DNA of 29,375 bases, from IMG/VR virus record IMGVR_UViG_3300031553_000219, positions 1 through 29,375 of that record, one strand, 5' to 3'. Source of the DNA: a virus. The translations under genes were made by a program, and so were the position numbers. Shown piece after piece: positions 19,910 through 28,215 of the stretch (position 1 is the stretch's first letter; every line of letters starts with the position of its first letter). The notes beneath the pieces are model-generated. The model made no database searches, had not been told where the DNA came from, and worked only from the letters and a program-made list of their open reading frames with translations.

Positions 19910-22363
19910 TTAAAACCTCGCTTGCTGCATCCGGTAAAGCTGACGGGCTACCTTTTCCACGTCGGCTTCTTCGCGGATAGTGACGCCGTATAACTGGAAA
20001 TTGTTGGTGATAGTCTGCGATGCCTTGCCGGGCTGGCTGATGATCTCCCCACCGTGGACGATGGCGGGATAGGGCTGACCCACCCGGCCGGGTACCGGCC
20101 CTTCAAAGCCGGCGTAGGAGGGGAGTTCTATTGATCCGAGTTTCTCTATTTCTTCTGAGGGTAGCTCGGCTCTGGGCCCTTCCCCTCTTGATAGCCTTGC
20201 CCAGTATTCTTCCCAGAATGACATCCCATAACCCTCCGGAAAAGGCGGGTAAAGTCCTTCCCCCGGTGGAGTGGGTGGCGGCGGGACGAACCCCTGTACT
20301 TTCTGGTACATAAGAATTAACTGATGCATCCTTTTGAGGTCCGCTATCTTGGATTCGTTCATGGCCACGAACGCTTTGGTCTCGGCCTGGTAGATGGCTT
20401 TGGTTTCCGCCAGAGCTGTCTCTTTTATCGCCTTCTCGTCTTCGAGGTTTTGAGTAATCAGGGTCTTCCGGTTTTCGAGGTATGCTTCCATGTCGAGCGC
20501 GGCTATCCGGGCGTTGCGGGTTTCGAGGATTTGCCGTTCATGCTGCGCGTCCTGCGTTTCTTCGAGGTCGCGCCGGATTCTCTCACGCTCGGCTTCGGAT
20601 AATTCCTCCTGCGTGAGCTGGCTTTCCAGCGCGGCGATGCGCTCGTTTTCCCGGGCGATATCGCGGGCCCGCTCGCGCTCGTCGAGGACTCCCATCTCCT
20701 CGTTATATCCCTCGATGATGGCCGCCACGTTGGGGTTGACGGCGGCGATTTCTTTGAGGGCGGCCTCTTCTATAATCCTCTCGCGCTCGTAGAACTTCTC
20801 ACGGTAATATGCCAGCCGGTCGTCTATCGCCTGCCGGTCGGCGTCGGCGATGTCCTCGATAGCCTGGATTTCTTTTTCATAAGTCTGGTAGGCCTGGGCG
20901 AACAGGTCACCGCCGGCCAGCGCTTTTAGGTCGAGGTTTAATCTCTGCGCCAGTAGGTCGGCATTGTCTCCGATTTCCTCCCATTTGATATTCATAAGCT
21001 CGGCGCCTCGCCCGGCTTCGAGCATGTAACGGGTGATATCCTCAATGGTGAGGCCCAGCTCGGCGGCATCCGTGTAGGCGTACCGGATTTTTTCTATCAT
21101 GGCCAGGAACTCTTCGCGGTTGGCCTTGAGGGCGTCCTTCTGTTCTTTGATTTTTGCAGTTGCTTCCGCCAGCACTTTCAAGTAATCTTCGTGTATTTTT
21201 ATTGCCCGGCGGAGTGCGGCAATATACTCGTATTGCTCTTCCTTCTGCTCCTCAGTCATGCCGGAGGCTTTGACGTATGCCTCGCGGGAGTCGGCTTCGG
21301 CTTCCATGGCCTCCCAGACCGCATTGGCTTCTCCCCGCTTGGCCTTGGCATATTCCTCGGAGAGCTTGATGCCGGCCTCGATCATGGCTTCGTACCGGAT
21401 GTGGTTCTGTATCAGCGTCTGGATTCCGGTGCCCATCAGCGTCAGACCGGCCGTAGCACCGACGATGGCGAGACTTAAAGTACCTAATCCACCCGCAAGT
21501 CCTTTGGACAGCTGGATAGCTTTCGGTAATAGGAGCAGGAGACCTCCCATGCCAACTAATGTGGTGCCAAAGGAAAGGCCGGTATTGACCACGGTATTGG
21601 ATAAGTCCTCGTTTTCTTCGGCGAGCTCGATAACCGATTTAATGGTCTTGGTTATCAGCTTGGCGTAGGCTTCGATGGTCGGGGCGGCGGCCTTGGCGAT
21701 GACATGCGAGACGCCCTCGAATGATTCCTTTAGTCTCTGCATGGAATCGACGAAGTCGGCGGCGGCGTCCGCGGCTTCCTTGTCGAAGACGATGCCGAGA
21801 GCATGGGCTTCTTCACGCAGTCTTTTAATGCCGTCGGCGCCCTCGGCCAGCATGGGTAATAGCTGGGTGCCGGTCCGCCCGAAGAGCTGGGCGGCGATGG
21901 CCCCCTGCTCGACTTCGTTGGTCATCCCGGCTAATGCCTCGGCCACCTCCCAGAATGCCTCCTCGGACTTCATCTCCTTGAGCTCCATGGCGTTCAGGCC
22001 GAGCATCTCGAAATAGCGGTTGTACGTCACCAGCCCGGCGGATCCGTCGAGGATGGCCTGGTTGAGCTTACGCGTGCCCTTCTCAAATCCCTGGAGCTCG
22101 GTCCCGCATATCTCGGCGACATAGCGCAGCTCGCTCAAAGATTCGGCGGCCCAGTTCGTCCGGAGAGACATCTTTTGGACCTCGTTGCCGGCCTGCGCCC
22201 AGGCCTTGACGGCCATGCCGATACCCGCCACAATGGCCGTGCCGGCCGCCAGCATCGTCTTTCCCAGGGCAGCCGTCTGCTTATCTATTTTCTTGAGCTG
22301 GGATGAGAAGCCCTTATCATTGAGGCCCAGTGTTACGAATAGTTGAGAGATTTCTTTAGCCAT
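19910..22363 (-). CDS. Tail tape measure protein, 817 aa
   Basis: N-terminal domain of the TP901/PhageMin type (SQLFVTLGLNDKGFSSQLKKIDKQTAALGKTM...AQAGNEVQKMS...FGRTGTQLLPMLAEGADGI). Hydrophobic segments near 250-315 follow, then long charged helices (about 385-690) with coiled-coil spacing and a Pro-rich C-terminal part. It sets tail length; 817 residues suggest a tail on the order of 120 nm by the usual rule. Its start overlaps the frameshifted chaperone gene, as in lambda-like phages. No peptidase or lysozyme motif is seen. Confidence 0.9.
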   Translation of the reverse strand: MAKEISQLFVTLGLNDKGFSSQLKKIDKQTAALGKTMLAAGTAIVAGIGMAVKAWAQAGNEVQKMSLRTNWAAESLSELRYVAEICGTELQGFEKGTRKLNQAILDGSAGLVTYNRYFEMLGLNAMELKEMKSEEAFWEVAEALAGMTNEVEQGAIAAQLFGRTGTQLLPMLAEGADGIKRLREEAHALGIVFDKEAADAAADFVDSMQRLKESFEGVSHVIAKAAAPTIEAYAKLITKTIKSVIELAEENEDLSNTVVNTGLSFGTTLVGMGGLLLLLPKAIQLSKGLAGGLGTLSLAIVGATAGLTLMGTGIQTLIQNHIRYEAMIEAGIKLSEEYAKAKRGEANAVWEAMEAEADSREAYVKASGMTEEQKEEQYEYIAALRRAIKIHEDYLKVLAEATAKIKEQKDALKANREEFLAMIEKIRYAYTDAAELGLTIEDITRYMLEAGRGAELMNIKWEEIGDNADLLAQRLNLDLKALAGGDLFAQAYQTYEKEIQAIEDIADADRQAIDDRLAYYREKFYERERIIEEAALKEIAAVNPNVAAIIEGYNEEMGVLDERERARDIARENERIAALESQLTQEELSEAERERIRRDLEETQDAQHERQILETRNARIAALDMEAYLENRKTLITQNLEDEKAIKETALAETKAIYQAETKAFVAMNESKIADLKRMHQLILMYQKVQGFVPPPPTPPGEGLYPPFPEGYGMSFWEEYWARLSRGEGPRAELPSEEIEKLGSIELPSYAGFEGPVPGRVGQPYPAIVHGGEIISQPGKASQTITNNFQLYGVTIREEADVEKVARQLYRMQQARF

Positions 22364-23035
22364 TCTTCTTTACTTCTTTCCCCCCGATGAAATAAAAAAT
22401 ACCATCCAGCTTTCTCTGTAATTCCTCTTGCATCGGTTCTTCTTGCTTGACCCATTCGTATTGAGGGAAAATATCGGAGGGCAGCCATAGCTTGATTGTT
22501 TTCTTGGGGTTTTGCGGGATGGTATTCCAGATGCTGCTGACGATGAGCCCCGTCTGGTAGTCGTCATTTTCACGGCGGAGGTCGTGTCTTTCGACCAGGG
22601 CGTTGTACTGCGCCAGCGTCAGCCCCCAGAACTCATCCCCGGAGAGACCGAGGTCATAGCGCCCGAAAGACCAGATATCCAGCCAGTCGGGGATTACTTC
22701 GGTAAAGGGGCCTTTTTCTTTTTGCCCCCCTCCGGCATGGCCGCCGCCCAGGCCTTGATAACTTTAAGGGCGACCTCCCTCTGGTTCTCCATGGTTATCC
22801 AGCCGGTGACCTCGTCGATGGTTAATCCCGGCTCTTCATGGAGCAGCTCTCCCCAGAGCAGCGTGAGCAGGTCTTCGGGGGTAGTCTCCTCGATTATCTT
22901 TTTGACTACTTTATTGTCGAGTAGATTCCTGCCTGTCTGCCTCTGGATGGCGAGCATGGCCTTGAAGTCGTACTTGAGGTGGCGCTGCTTGCCGCCGAGC
23001 TCGATGGTTATGACCGGGTCTAATTTTTCAGACAT
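22356..23035 (-). CDS. Tail assembly chaperone, -1 frameshift form (gpGT-like)
   Basis: The minus-strand -1 frame stays open from before the slippery run to a TAA at 22356-22358, which overlaps the tape measure start. The extension (GPFTEVIPDWLDIWSFGRYDLGLSGDEFWGLTLAQYNALV..., ending KKNG) is a coherent 122-residue protein with the motif FWGLTLAQYNALVERHDLRR seen in T-domain extensions, but it has no start of its own. A -1 shift on GGGGGGC (22724-22730) gives a fusion of about 226 aa. This mirrors G/GT of lambda and TP901-like phages. Confidence 0.85.
22694..23035 (-). CDS. Tail assembly chaperone, short form (gpG-like)
   Basis: 113 aa, MSEKLDPVITIELGGKQRHLKYDFKAMLAIQ..., between tail tube and tape measure, the standard place. 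It coats the tape measure during tail assembly and is not part of the virion. It ends GGKKKKAPLPK at TAA after a slippery run. Confidence 0.8.
   Translation of the reverse strand: MSEKLDPVITIELGGKQRHLKYDFKAMLAIQRQTGRNLLDNKVVKKIIEETTPEDLLTLLWGELLHEEPGLTIDEVTGWITMENQREVALKVIKAWAAAMPEGGKKKKAPLPK
22724..22730 (-). other. Programmed -1 frameshift slippery site
   Basis: Minus-strand G-GGG-GGC in the zero frame (GAG GGG GGC AAA AAG), a canonical X-XXX-XXY heptamer. Two A-runs just after it (AAAAAG twice) might also slip. Confidence 0.75.
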
Positions 23036-23054
23036 AACTCCTCCTTTAATAGTC

Positions 23055-23078
23055 AGGGCGGGGTGTTCCCCCCGCCCT
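23055..23078. promoter_or_regulatory. Strong hairpin between tail tube and chaperone genes
   Basis: AGGGCGGGG / CCCCGCCCT, 9-bp perfect stem and 6-base loop, no T-tract on the minus strand. Likely an attenuating or RNA-stabilising hairpin that keeps tail tube output high relative to the genes beyond. Confidence 0.6.
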
Positions 23079-23124
23079 CGTTCTTTACTCGTGTCGGTCT
23101 GGTTTACGATGCCCCGAATTGTTG

Positions 23125-23538
23125 CTAGGTTAGGTCGGAATGCGTTGGCTCGCCAGTTACTTTCAAGGTTATGGCGGCGTCAGCACTACCGTCTTTATTG
23201 AAGGTTAAATCACCGAACTTGGTCACGATGGCATTGAAAGTCCAGGTGCTATCGTCCGGGTAGGTGATTATAACCTCACGCTCGGTGCTGGCCTTCATGT
23301 CGGTGTAAAGAAACTTTTGCCCAGTGGTATCGCCCGGGATGAATCTTATGGTGAGATTGACCATCCCACTATCAATCTGCCCTGCGGCAAATACCTTGAA
23401 GACAGATTCCTGGCTGCTGAGGTCGATTTCTTCAGCGCTGAGTCCGGTATAAGAGCCATCGACTATAAAGCCGATATCATGCCCGGCCCAGGTGACTGAG
23501 GTTCCGAATGTTTTTTGAGCTTTTGTTGCTGATGCCAT
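23125..23538 (-). CDS. Major tail tube protein, 137 aa
   Basis: Starts MASATKAQKTFGTSVTWAGHDIGFI; beta-rich with DLSSQESVFKVFAAGQIDSGMVNLTIRF and DLTFNKDGSADAAITLKVTGEP, the tail tube fold (lambda gpV/TP901 type). It polymerises into the tail tube. Comes just before the chaperone pair, as expected. Confidence 0.8.
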   Translation of the reverse strand: MASATKAQKTFGTSVTWAGHDIGFIVDGSYTGLSAEEIDLSSQESVFKVFAAGQIDSGMVNLTIRFIPGDTTGQKFLYTDMKASTEREVIITYPDDSTWTFNAIVTKFGDLTFNKDGSADAAITLKVTGEPTHSDLT

Positions 23539-23540
23539 TT

Positions 23541-24008
23541 TTATGTACCTCCTGCTGTTTTTTCTGCCTTGTTATCCCAGAAATGATGGTCCGGCTGTGA
23601 GATGTCATTATGCTCCCAGTCCGGGGCGTCTCTTAGTTCATCGACCCACCAGTTCATGAAGGGACGCCAGAAATCGGTATCGAAAATGATTATGATGAGC
23701 TTGGTGATGGCTGCCATTATCCGCTGGTAGTATGGCGGTAATTTGAGCCGTTCGAGGAATCTGTCGCGGCTGCGGACGAGCACGCGGGAGTTCGGCCGGC
23801 CGACATTCTCCACCGTGGGCTCGGGGAATTTCTTGAGGCGTATCAGGATTTTACAGATTTCGATGAGTGCCCCGAAGACCTTGAACCAACTGACTGGCAT
23901 GTAGAGATTATCAATCACGCTCTTAATGGGGTTCCTGATTTCATCGATAAGCCTCTGGCGGTAATAAACATATATTCCGAAAGCCACTTTCAGATTCTCC
24001 TCCTTCAT
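23541..24008 (-). CDS. Hypothetical 155-aa protein between tail completion and tail tube
   Basis: Start overlaps the previous stop (ATGA). Helical, basic and aromatic-rich (YVYYRQRLIDEIRNPIKSVIDNLYMPVSWFKVFGALIEICKILIRLKKF..., YYQRIMAAITKLIIIIF), with a Trp/Asp-rich end. Some stretches are hydrophobic enough to touch a membrane. Phages often have an extra gene here, but I do not recognise this one. Confidence 0.6.
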   Translation of the reverse strand: MKEENLKVAFGIYVYYRQRLIDEIRNPIKSVIDNLYMPVSWFKVFGALIEICKILIRLKKFPEPTVENVGRPNSRVLVRSRDRFLERLKLPPYYQRIMAAITKLIIIIFDTDFWRPFMNWWVDELRDAPDWEHNDISQPDHHFWDNKAEKTAGGT

Positions 24009-24406
24009 TCGTAATGCTGGATGATATAATCGGCGGCTACCCCGAACAGCCCCTTTTCCCCGGAGTCGAGGTCCCTCTCATCGTCGTAACTGGAACAGGA
24101 AACCACGACTCCCCCTTCACCACCCATCGTCCCCTTATAACCGCTCAACGCGTCCTGCACCGCTACGATGAGTTCCTTGGCTTCTTCCATATACTTCTTG
24201 CCAAATGCGGTGAACTGGAACCGGGCATCGGTCATGCCATCCGGCCCGTCATGCGTCATGGAATGGATGGATGATATTTTCTGGAAAACAAGGTACGGCG
24301 CCGCGGTGTCCTGCTTCGCCCGGATAAAGTAAATGCGGTCACTGACGATATCCGTGATGCCGCTCTGCTCGAGCAGGTAGGTCATTAACGCCGTCTCGAT
24401 GTGCAC
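24005..24406 (-). CDS. Tail completion protein (DUF3168/gp17-like), 133 aa
   Basis: MHIETALMTYLLEQSGITDIVSDRIYFIRAKQDTAAPYLVFQKIS... with FQFTAFGKKYMEEAKELIVAVQDALSGY is the recognisable DUF3168 pattern. It caps the tail at the head-tail joint. Position just after the gp10-like gene agrees. Confidence 0.85.
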   Translation of the reverse strand: MHIETALMTYLLEQSGITDIVSDRIYFIRAKQDTAAPYLVFQKISSIHSMTHDGPDGMTDARFQFTAFGKKYMEEAKELIVAVQDALSGYKGTMGGEGGVVVSCSSYDDERDLDSGEKGLFGVAADYIIQHYE

Positions 24407-24408
24407 TT

Positions 24409-24816
24409 TTATACCGCCCCCTCTATCGCCTTTTTCAGGCCGGACTGAATATCCTGCTCGACCTTTTCACGGCACTCGTCCCAGGCCGGCCTTACGAATG
24501 GGTGAGGCGGCGCCGGGTGCGGTCCCCCATGCCCGAACTCCACCAGGTGCGCCTGGGGCATTTTCCCCGGGCGGATGCCGGCAAAGGCGTGGGCGGGAGA
24601 GCTGGTGGTTTCCGGGTAGGCCTTGGCATAGGCGGCTTTTCGTGCCGAATGTTTTACGCTTTTTTGCTGCGACTCCGCTTTTTGTATAATCCTCTCCTTG
24701 ACGGTGCGCGCCCCTTTGAGCAGGAGCTTTGTCTTTTCGGATGTGACCTCCTTGATGATTTGATTGGTCTTGCGCTCCAGCTCGTCGATGCCTTTGAGAT
24801 AGATGCTCGGTTTCAT
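24409..24816 (-). CDS. HK97 gp10-like protein, 135 aa
   Basis: Basic N-terminal helices and the end HLVEFGHGGPHPAPPHPFVRPAWDE, the hallmark of the HK97 gp10 family (head-tail joining / tail terminator group). Neighbours on both sides are other connector proteins. Confidence 0.85.
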   Translation of the reverse strand: MKPSIYLKGIDELERKTNQIIKEVTSEKTKLLLKGARTVKERIIQKAESQQKSVKHSARKAAYAKAYPETTSSPAHAFAGIRPGKMPQAHLVEFGHGGPHPAPPHPFVRPAWDECREKVEQDIQSGLKKAIEGAV

Positions 24817-24834
24817 GTCCCTCCAATGAAAAAA

Positions 24835-24870
24835 CCCTTCGACAAGCTCAGGGTGAGCGAGGTCGAAGGG
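24835..24870. repeat. Host-type dispersed repeat with terminator-like tail
   Basis: CCCTTCGAC ... GTCGAAGGG, a 9-bp perfect inverted repeat around AAGCTCAGGGTGAGCGAG. This wording is common in intergenic repeats of several bacteria. On the minus strand it is followed by TTTTTT, so it may act as a terminator or attenuator inside the late operon. Confidence 0.7.
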
Positions 24871-24905
24871 CGATTATTTCGCGGGGAATATTATTTATGC
24901 TTCCT

Positions 24906-25226
24906 TTAGTCCTGGAACTCTTTGCAGTTGAGCTGCAGCTCTTCGTCGCGCTCCCGGATGTTGGCGAGCGATATTATCCGGATATAACGCTCTTTATATT
25001 GAATGCGCCAGTCCGGCCTGACATCGGAGCGGTAGCGAATGCGGGTTACGCCCTGCACCTCCGCGTTGATTTGGGCGGCCTCGACGTAGCGCCGCCCACT
25101 CTGCCACTCTATGGCCGCATAGACCGTCGCCATGTCTTCATAGGTAGTCACGGATTCCCCAAAGGCGTCACGGGTGTGTACGGGCTTCTGGAGCGTTATG
25201 CGGTGCCTTAACTCGCCGGCTCTCAT
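24906..25226 (-). CDS. Head closure protein, 106 aa
   Basis: MRAGELRHRITLQKPVHTRDAFGESVTTYEDMATVYAAIE... is the common phage head closure (SPP1 gp16-like) opening. It seals the head-tail connector channel. I chose ATG 25226, overlapping the stop of the previous gene, over a GTG nine bases earlier. Confidence 0.85.
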   Translation of the reverse strand: MRAGELRHRITLQKPVHTRDAFGESVTTYEDMATVYAAIEWQSGRRYVEAAQINAEVQGVTRIRYRSDVRPDWRIQYKERYIRIISLANIRERDEELQLNCKEFQD

Positions 25227-25396
25227 CAGTTCCACCAGCTCTTTTCGTATTTGTGTTCAAGGGCTTTCAGTGTCGCAGAATTCACTTTGATTTCTTCGAA
25301 GATATACGATATGAACCCAATGGGCTTTTCCCCCAGACACGCTTGCCCGATATTTAATTCCGCCAACTCCATCTCGGCGATATTTTGAGTGTTCAT
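25226..25396 (-). CDS. Hypothetical 56-aa protein in the connector region
   Basis: MNTQNIAEMELAELNIGQACLGEKPIGFISYIFEEIKVNSATLKALEHKYEKSWWN. It starts right after the connector stop (TAGATG) and overlaps the head closure start. Helical; no domain recognised. Confidence 0.65.
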   Translation of the reverse strand: MNTQNIAEMELAELNIGQACLGEKPIGFISYIFEEIKVNSATLKALEHKYEKSWWN

Positions 25397-25981
25397 CTAA
25401 TACGCCTTCTCCGAACAGATTAACGCCTCGGCTGCCATGGGGACTGTCGAGGGCGTCACACCGATAACCACTTCTTCCCGGTGCTCGTACCAGTGCCCCA
25501 CCAGGAGCAATAATCCCTTCCGGAATTTCGCCGGGACAAAGGAACCATCGGCCCCGTATCCCGCGACGAATGTTACGCAGATGCCGTTGAAGGGGCGGAG
25601 CGTCGTGCCGGGCCAGCTCTGCCCGTGGTTGAGGCCGACCCTCCCATCCTCGCTTTTGGTGTCGACGAAATAGCTGCCGGCGGCGAAGGTGGTTTCCGTG
25701 TCGTCGACGTCGTAATAATTGACGCTGGTGACCGACTGCAGCGGAGGACGGGGCAATTCGATATAATCTTTCCCCGGCCAGGCATCGAGCCACAGCTCCC
25801 AGGTCTGCGTGATAAATGCCCGCCACGCTAAGACATTTTCGGCGTGCTGCCGCGCCGCGGTGATGAGATCTTCAATGAGGGTATCCTCATTGTGGTCGTC
25901 GTGGTCGAGGCGGAGATTGTTCTTGACTTCGAGCAGGGTGAGCGGCTCTTTTGCCGGCGGGGTGATTAGATTTAATGACAT
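25397..25981 (-). CDS. Head-tail connector (gp6-like), 194 aa
   Basis: SLNLITPPAKEPLTLLEVKNNLRLDHDDHNEDTLIEDLITAARQHAENVL is the gp6-like/phiETA orf42 pattern. The middle PRPPLQSVTSVNYYD and the end RKGLLLLVGHWYEHREEVV complete it. It forms a ring under the portal. Confidence 0.9.
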   Translation of the reverse strand: MSLNLITPPAKEPLTLLEVKNNLRLDHDDHNEDTLIEDLITAARQHAENVLAWRAFITQTWELWLDAWPGKDYIELPRPPLQSVTSVNYYDVDDTETTFAAGSYFVDTKSEDGRVGLNHGQSWPGTTLRPFNGICVTFVAGYGADGSFVPAKFRKGLLLLVGHWYEHREEVVIGVTPSTVPMAAEALICSEKAY

Positions 25982-26000
25982 CTCATTTTCTCCTGAACTT

Positions 26001-26027
26001 GGATTCCGGCCTGCGCCAGAATGACAG
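26001..26027. repeat. Host-type dispersed repeat (ATTCCGGC type)
   Basis: GGATTCCGGC then CTGCGCCAGAATGACAG: an imperfect inverted repeat (ATTCCGGC/GCCAGAAT). The wording matches the well-known 'TCATTCYSGCGNARGCSGGAATCC' class of repeats. It fills the gap between the connector gene and the BppU-like gene. Confidence 0.6.
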
Positions 26028-26029
26028 AA

Positions 26030-26371
26030 TTAAGAGGCGTCGGTCGTCGGGCGGTCGATGACGATGATGCGCCCGGTCTTGGCGGGGTCTTTGACGCCGG
26101 TCTTTTCGATGACTATCTCGTAGTAGTATTGATTGGCGCTGTCGAAATCGCCGGCCTCGACGTCGTAGTAGCAGGTGCCGGCGGAATCGTCAATCCAGGT
26201 GAGGTCGGCTTTCTTTGCCGAACTGGCGCCGGGCGCCCAGAAGCGGAGGTCGGCGGTGTAGCCGGTGCAGTCGCGGGCACTTTCGTCGGCGTCATAGAGC
26301 GTGAAAATCAGCCGGTACCCGTAAGCGCCTTTTTTGACTTCGATGTCCTCGGTGTTATACGTCACTTTCAA
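26030..26371 (-). CDS. BppU-N-like beta-sandwich protein, 113 aa
   Basis: VTYNTEDIEVKKGAYGYRLIFTLYDADESARDCTGYTADLRFWAPG... with YYDVEAGDFDSANQYYYEIVI is the layout of the N-terminal domain of BppU-type upper baseplate proteins: an Ig-like sandwich. Here it lies in the head region, so a decoration or fibre role is more likely. Related in pattern to the genes at 26597-28215. Confidence 0.65.
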   Translation of the reverse strand: MKVTYNTEDIEVKKGAYGYRLIFTLYDADESARDCTGYTADLRFWAPGASSAKKADLTWIDDSAGTCYYDVEAGDFDSANQYYYEIVIEKTGVKDPAKTGRIIVIDRPTTDAS

Positions 26372-26597
26372 ATCCTACCCTGATATTTCTGTCGTTCCAG
26401 TAGCTATCGATATCCCGGTCCGGCCAGTAAACACTGACGGCGAGTACTGCCTTAGACGGCGCAATCGACCTGTATAGCCATAACCATTGAAGGCGGTCTT
26501 CCAAGTCAATCGAGCCATCCGGCGCCGGCGCCACCATCGGTACCGGCAAGGCAAGCCCCAGCAACGACATCCTCTTGTCCGCAGTGTCGATAGCCAT
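26355..26597 (-). CDS. Small phage structural-region protein, 80 aa
   Basis: MAIDTADKRMSLLGLALPVPMVAPAPDGSIDLEDRLQWLWLYRSI belongs to a frequent type of small phage protein found near head genes (MAI-TA-KR-S--G---P opening). Function unknown; its end overlaps the next start. Confidence 0.6.
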   Translation of the reverse strand: MAIDTADKRMSLLGLALPVPMVAPAPDGSIDLEDRLQWLWLYRSIAPSKAVLAVSVYWPDRDIDSYWNDRNIRVGFESDV

Positions 26598-27091
26598 TAG
26601 GTGAACTTTCCTCGAGTAGCTGTCACGCTGTCATCGCCCACATCGGCTGTACCAATATCAGCATCATCGGCATCATTTCTGATTGTCTGCTGCGTGGACG
26701 TCTGCTTTATCTTGTTTCTCGCAAGCGCGAACAACCAGCTCAATTTCTCCACGATAGAAGAGCTCGCGGCCGGCGGCGTTGACGGCTCTCCGTGCGTGTC
26801 GACGTTCAAGGCATCTACAATCTCCTCGTTAATGGTTGTCGGCAACGCAATAACGCGGAATATGCCTGTGGTTTTTGCCACGCCGTTCTCGTAGAAAAGA
26901 CCGATATACGTGCCGACAGACGCAAAGTTGTAATCGAGATAGTAAAGCCCCAGCTCAATTTCAGTGAATGTCTGCAGCGCGCTTTTAGCCAGAGACGGGT
27001 TCCAGAAATATGCCGTTACAGTCTTGCCCGCCGTGAAACTTTCCGCACGATAAACGACACGATTGCTCCCGATATCGTAAAGCTCAGCCAT
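26597..27091 (-). CDS. Beta-sandwich fibre-like protein, 164 aa
   Basis: Residues 1-90 carry the same sandwich pattern as the neighbours (FTAGKTVTAYFWNPSLA..., FTEIELGLYYLDYNFASVGTYIGLFYENG). The rest is helical with polar repeats (SSSIVEKLSWLFALARNKIK), then a Thr/Asp-rich end. Probably an exposed decoration or fibre anchored by its C-terminal part. Confidence 0.6.
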   Translation of the reverse strand: MAELYDIGSNRVVYRAESFTAGKTVTAYFWNPSLAKSALQTFTEIELGLYYLDYNFASVGTYIGLFYENGVAKTTGIFRVIALPTTINEEIVDALNVDTHGEPSTPPAASSSIVEKLSWLFALARNKIKQTSTQQTIRNDADDADIGTADVGDDSVTATRGKFT

Positions 27092-27108
27092 TTTTTGACT
27101 CCAATGTC

Positions 27109-27828
27109 TTATCCGACCATTGCCGGCGCGCTTACGGCGTCAATCTGGTCTGAAAGGGTCTTCAGGGTGTCATCATCGGCGCCACGGATACTTCCTGTTG
27201 AACCTGTATCAGCTAAAACCTGCTTTGCTAATGCGACTAAACTCGTTCCTGCAACGGTGTCAGTCTTCTTGCCTACGACATCCCGCATCTGGGCATCGTC
27301 AGCAGCATCCTCGCTGGGTACATCGTGGAAGCCGTCAATGACGTCCTGCTTGGCTTCAGTGGCCACGTCTGCCGTAATCCTGGCCATCTCGGTATCATAC
27401 TCACTGGCCGGTGCTTTGGCATCGATAAGTGTCTTGAGCGCCCCGAGGCCATCCGTCTCATTGCTCAGGTCGGTCTGAATGCCATCGGCCACCGTATCGA
27501 GTGTGTCAATCTTGCCATCCACGGTCGCTACCGCATCGCCGATAGAGTCGACGTCGTGACCGGCTACAGCGAAGGCTTTTACTACCTCGCCATTGCCATC
27601 GGTGGTATTCTCCATTATGACAATCCACTCACCCTCGGCATCCGGTGTGAAGGTGGCGTAATACCTGCCCGTAGCGCCTATCTCGGTCATTCCGGCGCTG
27701 CCCTTGGCTTCATCAAGGGCATGTGCCTCATCGTAAACCGCCATCGTGACGGTCTTGCCGGTGGCACAAGCGACTGCCTGATAGGTTACCAGGATTGCTA
27801 CTCCGTTTTTGTAAGTTCCTGTTGCCAT
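27109..27828 (-). CDS. Beta-sandwich plus coiled-coil fibre protein, 239 aa
   Basis: Residues 1-90: sandwich pattern (GVAILVTYQAVACATGKTVTMAVYDEAHALDEA..MTEIGATGRYYATFTPDAEGEWIVIMEN). Residues 95-239: heptad-type helices (VDSIGDAVATVDGKIDTLDTVADGI..., LKTLSDQIDAVSAP), suggesting a trimeric stalk. A head or tail fibre is likely. Confidence 0.65.
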   Translation of the reverse strand: MATGTYKNGVAILVTYQAVACATGKTVTMAVYDEAHALDEAKGSAGMTEIGATGRYYATFTPDAEGEWIVIMENTTDGNGEVVKAFAVAGHDVDSIGDAVATVDGKIDTLDTVADGIQTDLSNETDGLGALKTLIDAKAPASEYDTEMARITADVATEAKQDVIDGFHDVPSEDAADDAQMRDVVGKKTDTVAGTSLVALAKQVLADTGSTGSIRGADDDTLKTLSDQIDAVSAPAMVG

Positions 27829-27870
27829 GTTCGTTTGCCTCCTGTTTATGATTTATATATCGAAATATTC

Positions 27871-28215
27871 TTATCCCTTTTGGGCTTCGGGTAGATTGTC
27901 CGTTGACGTTTTGATGGCTGCTAAACTATCAGTCCAGACAGCCATAGGGCAGCCGATAACCGCTACGCCTTCAGTCGAACTTACAGGGCAGATTACGATA
28001 TTGTCGGCGTTGGTTTCGGCCTGCGTTAATTCGAAGGCATAGTAACCGTCTTCAAGTTCGGTAGGATTGGTATCGTCTACAGCGTTAGCTTCTCCGCCAT
28101 CCAGCCTGAGGTTGGCTGTTATCTGGGCAGCATCCCCGGCTAGAGCCACATTGGTGGCTATTGTCCAGGCGAATACTATCCACTTTTGGCTGGCCACGTT
28201 CTTTTGTAGACTCAT
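27871..28215 (-). CDS. Beta-sandwich structural protein, 114 aa
   Basis: SQKWIVFAWTIATNVALAGDAAQITANLRLDGGEANAVDDTNPTELEDGYYAFELTQAET... has the same strand order and glycine/tyrosine positions as the next three genes downstream. Its start overlaps the previous stop (ATGA). A capsid decoration or short fibre is the best guess. Confidence 0.6.
   Translation of the reverse strand: MSLQKNVASQKWIVFAWTIATNVALAGDAAQITANLRLDGGEANAVDDTNPTELEDGYYAFELTQAETNADNIVICPVSSTEGVAVIGCPMAVWTDSLAAIKTSTDNLPEAQKG

Noticed and set aside
22512-23201. 229-codon plus-strand frame
   Set aside because: Antisense to the tail chaperone and its frameshift extension; Ser/Arg-rich shadow frame.
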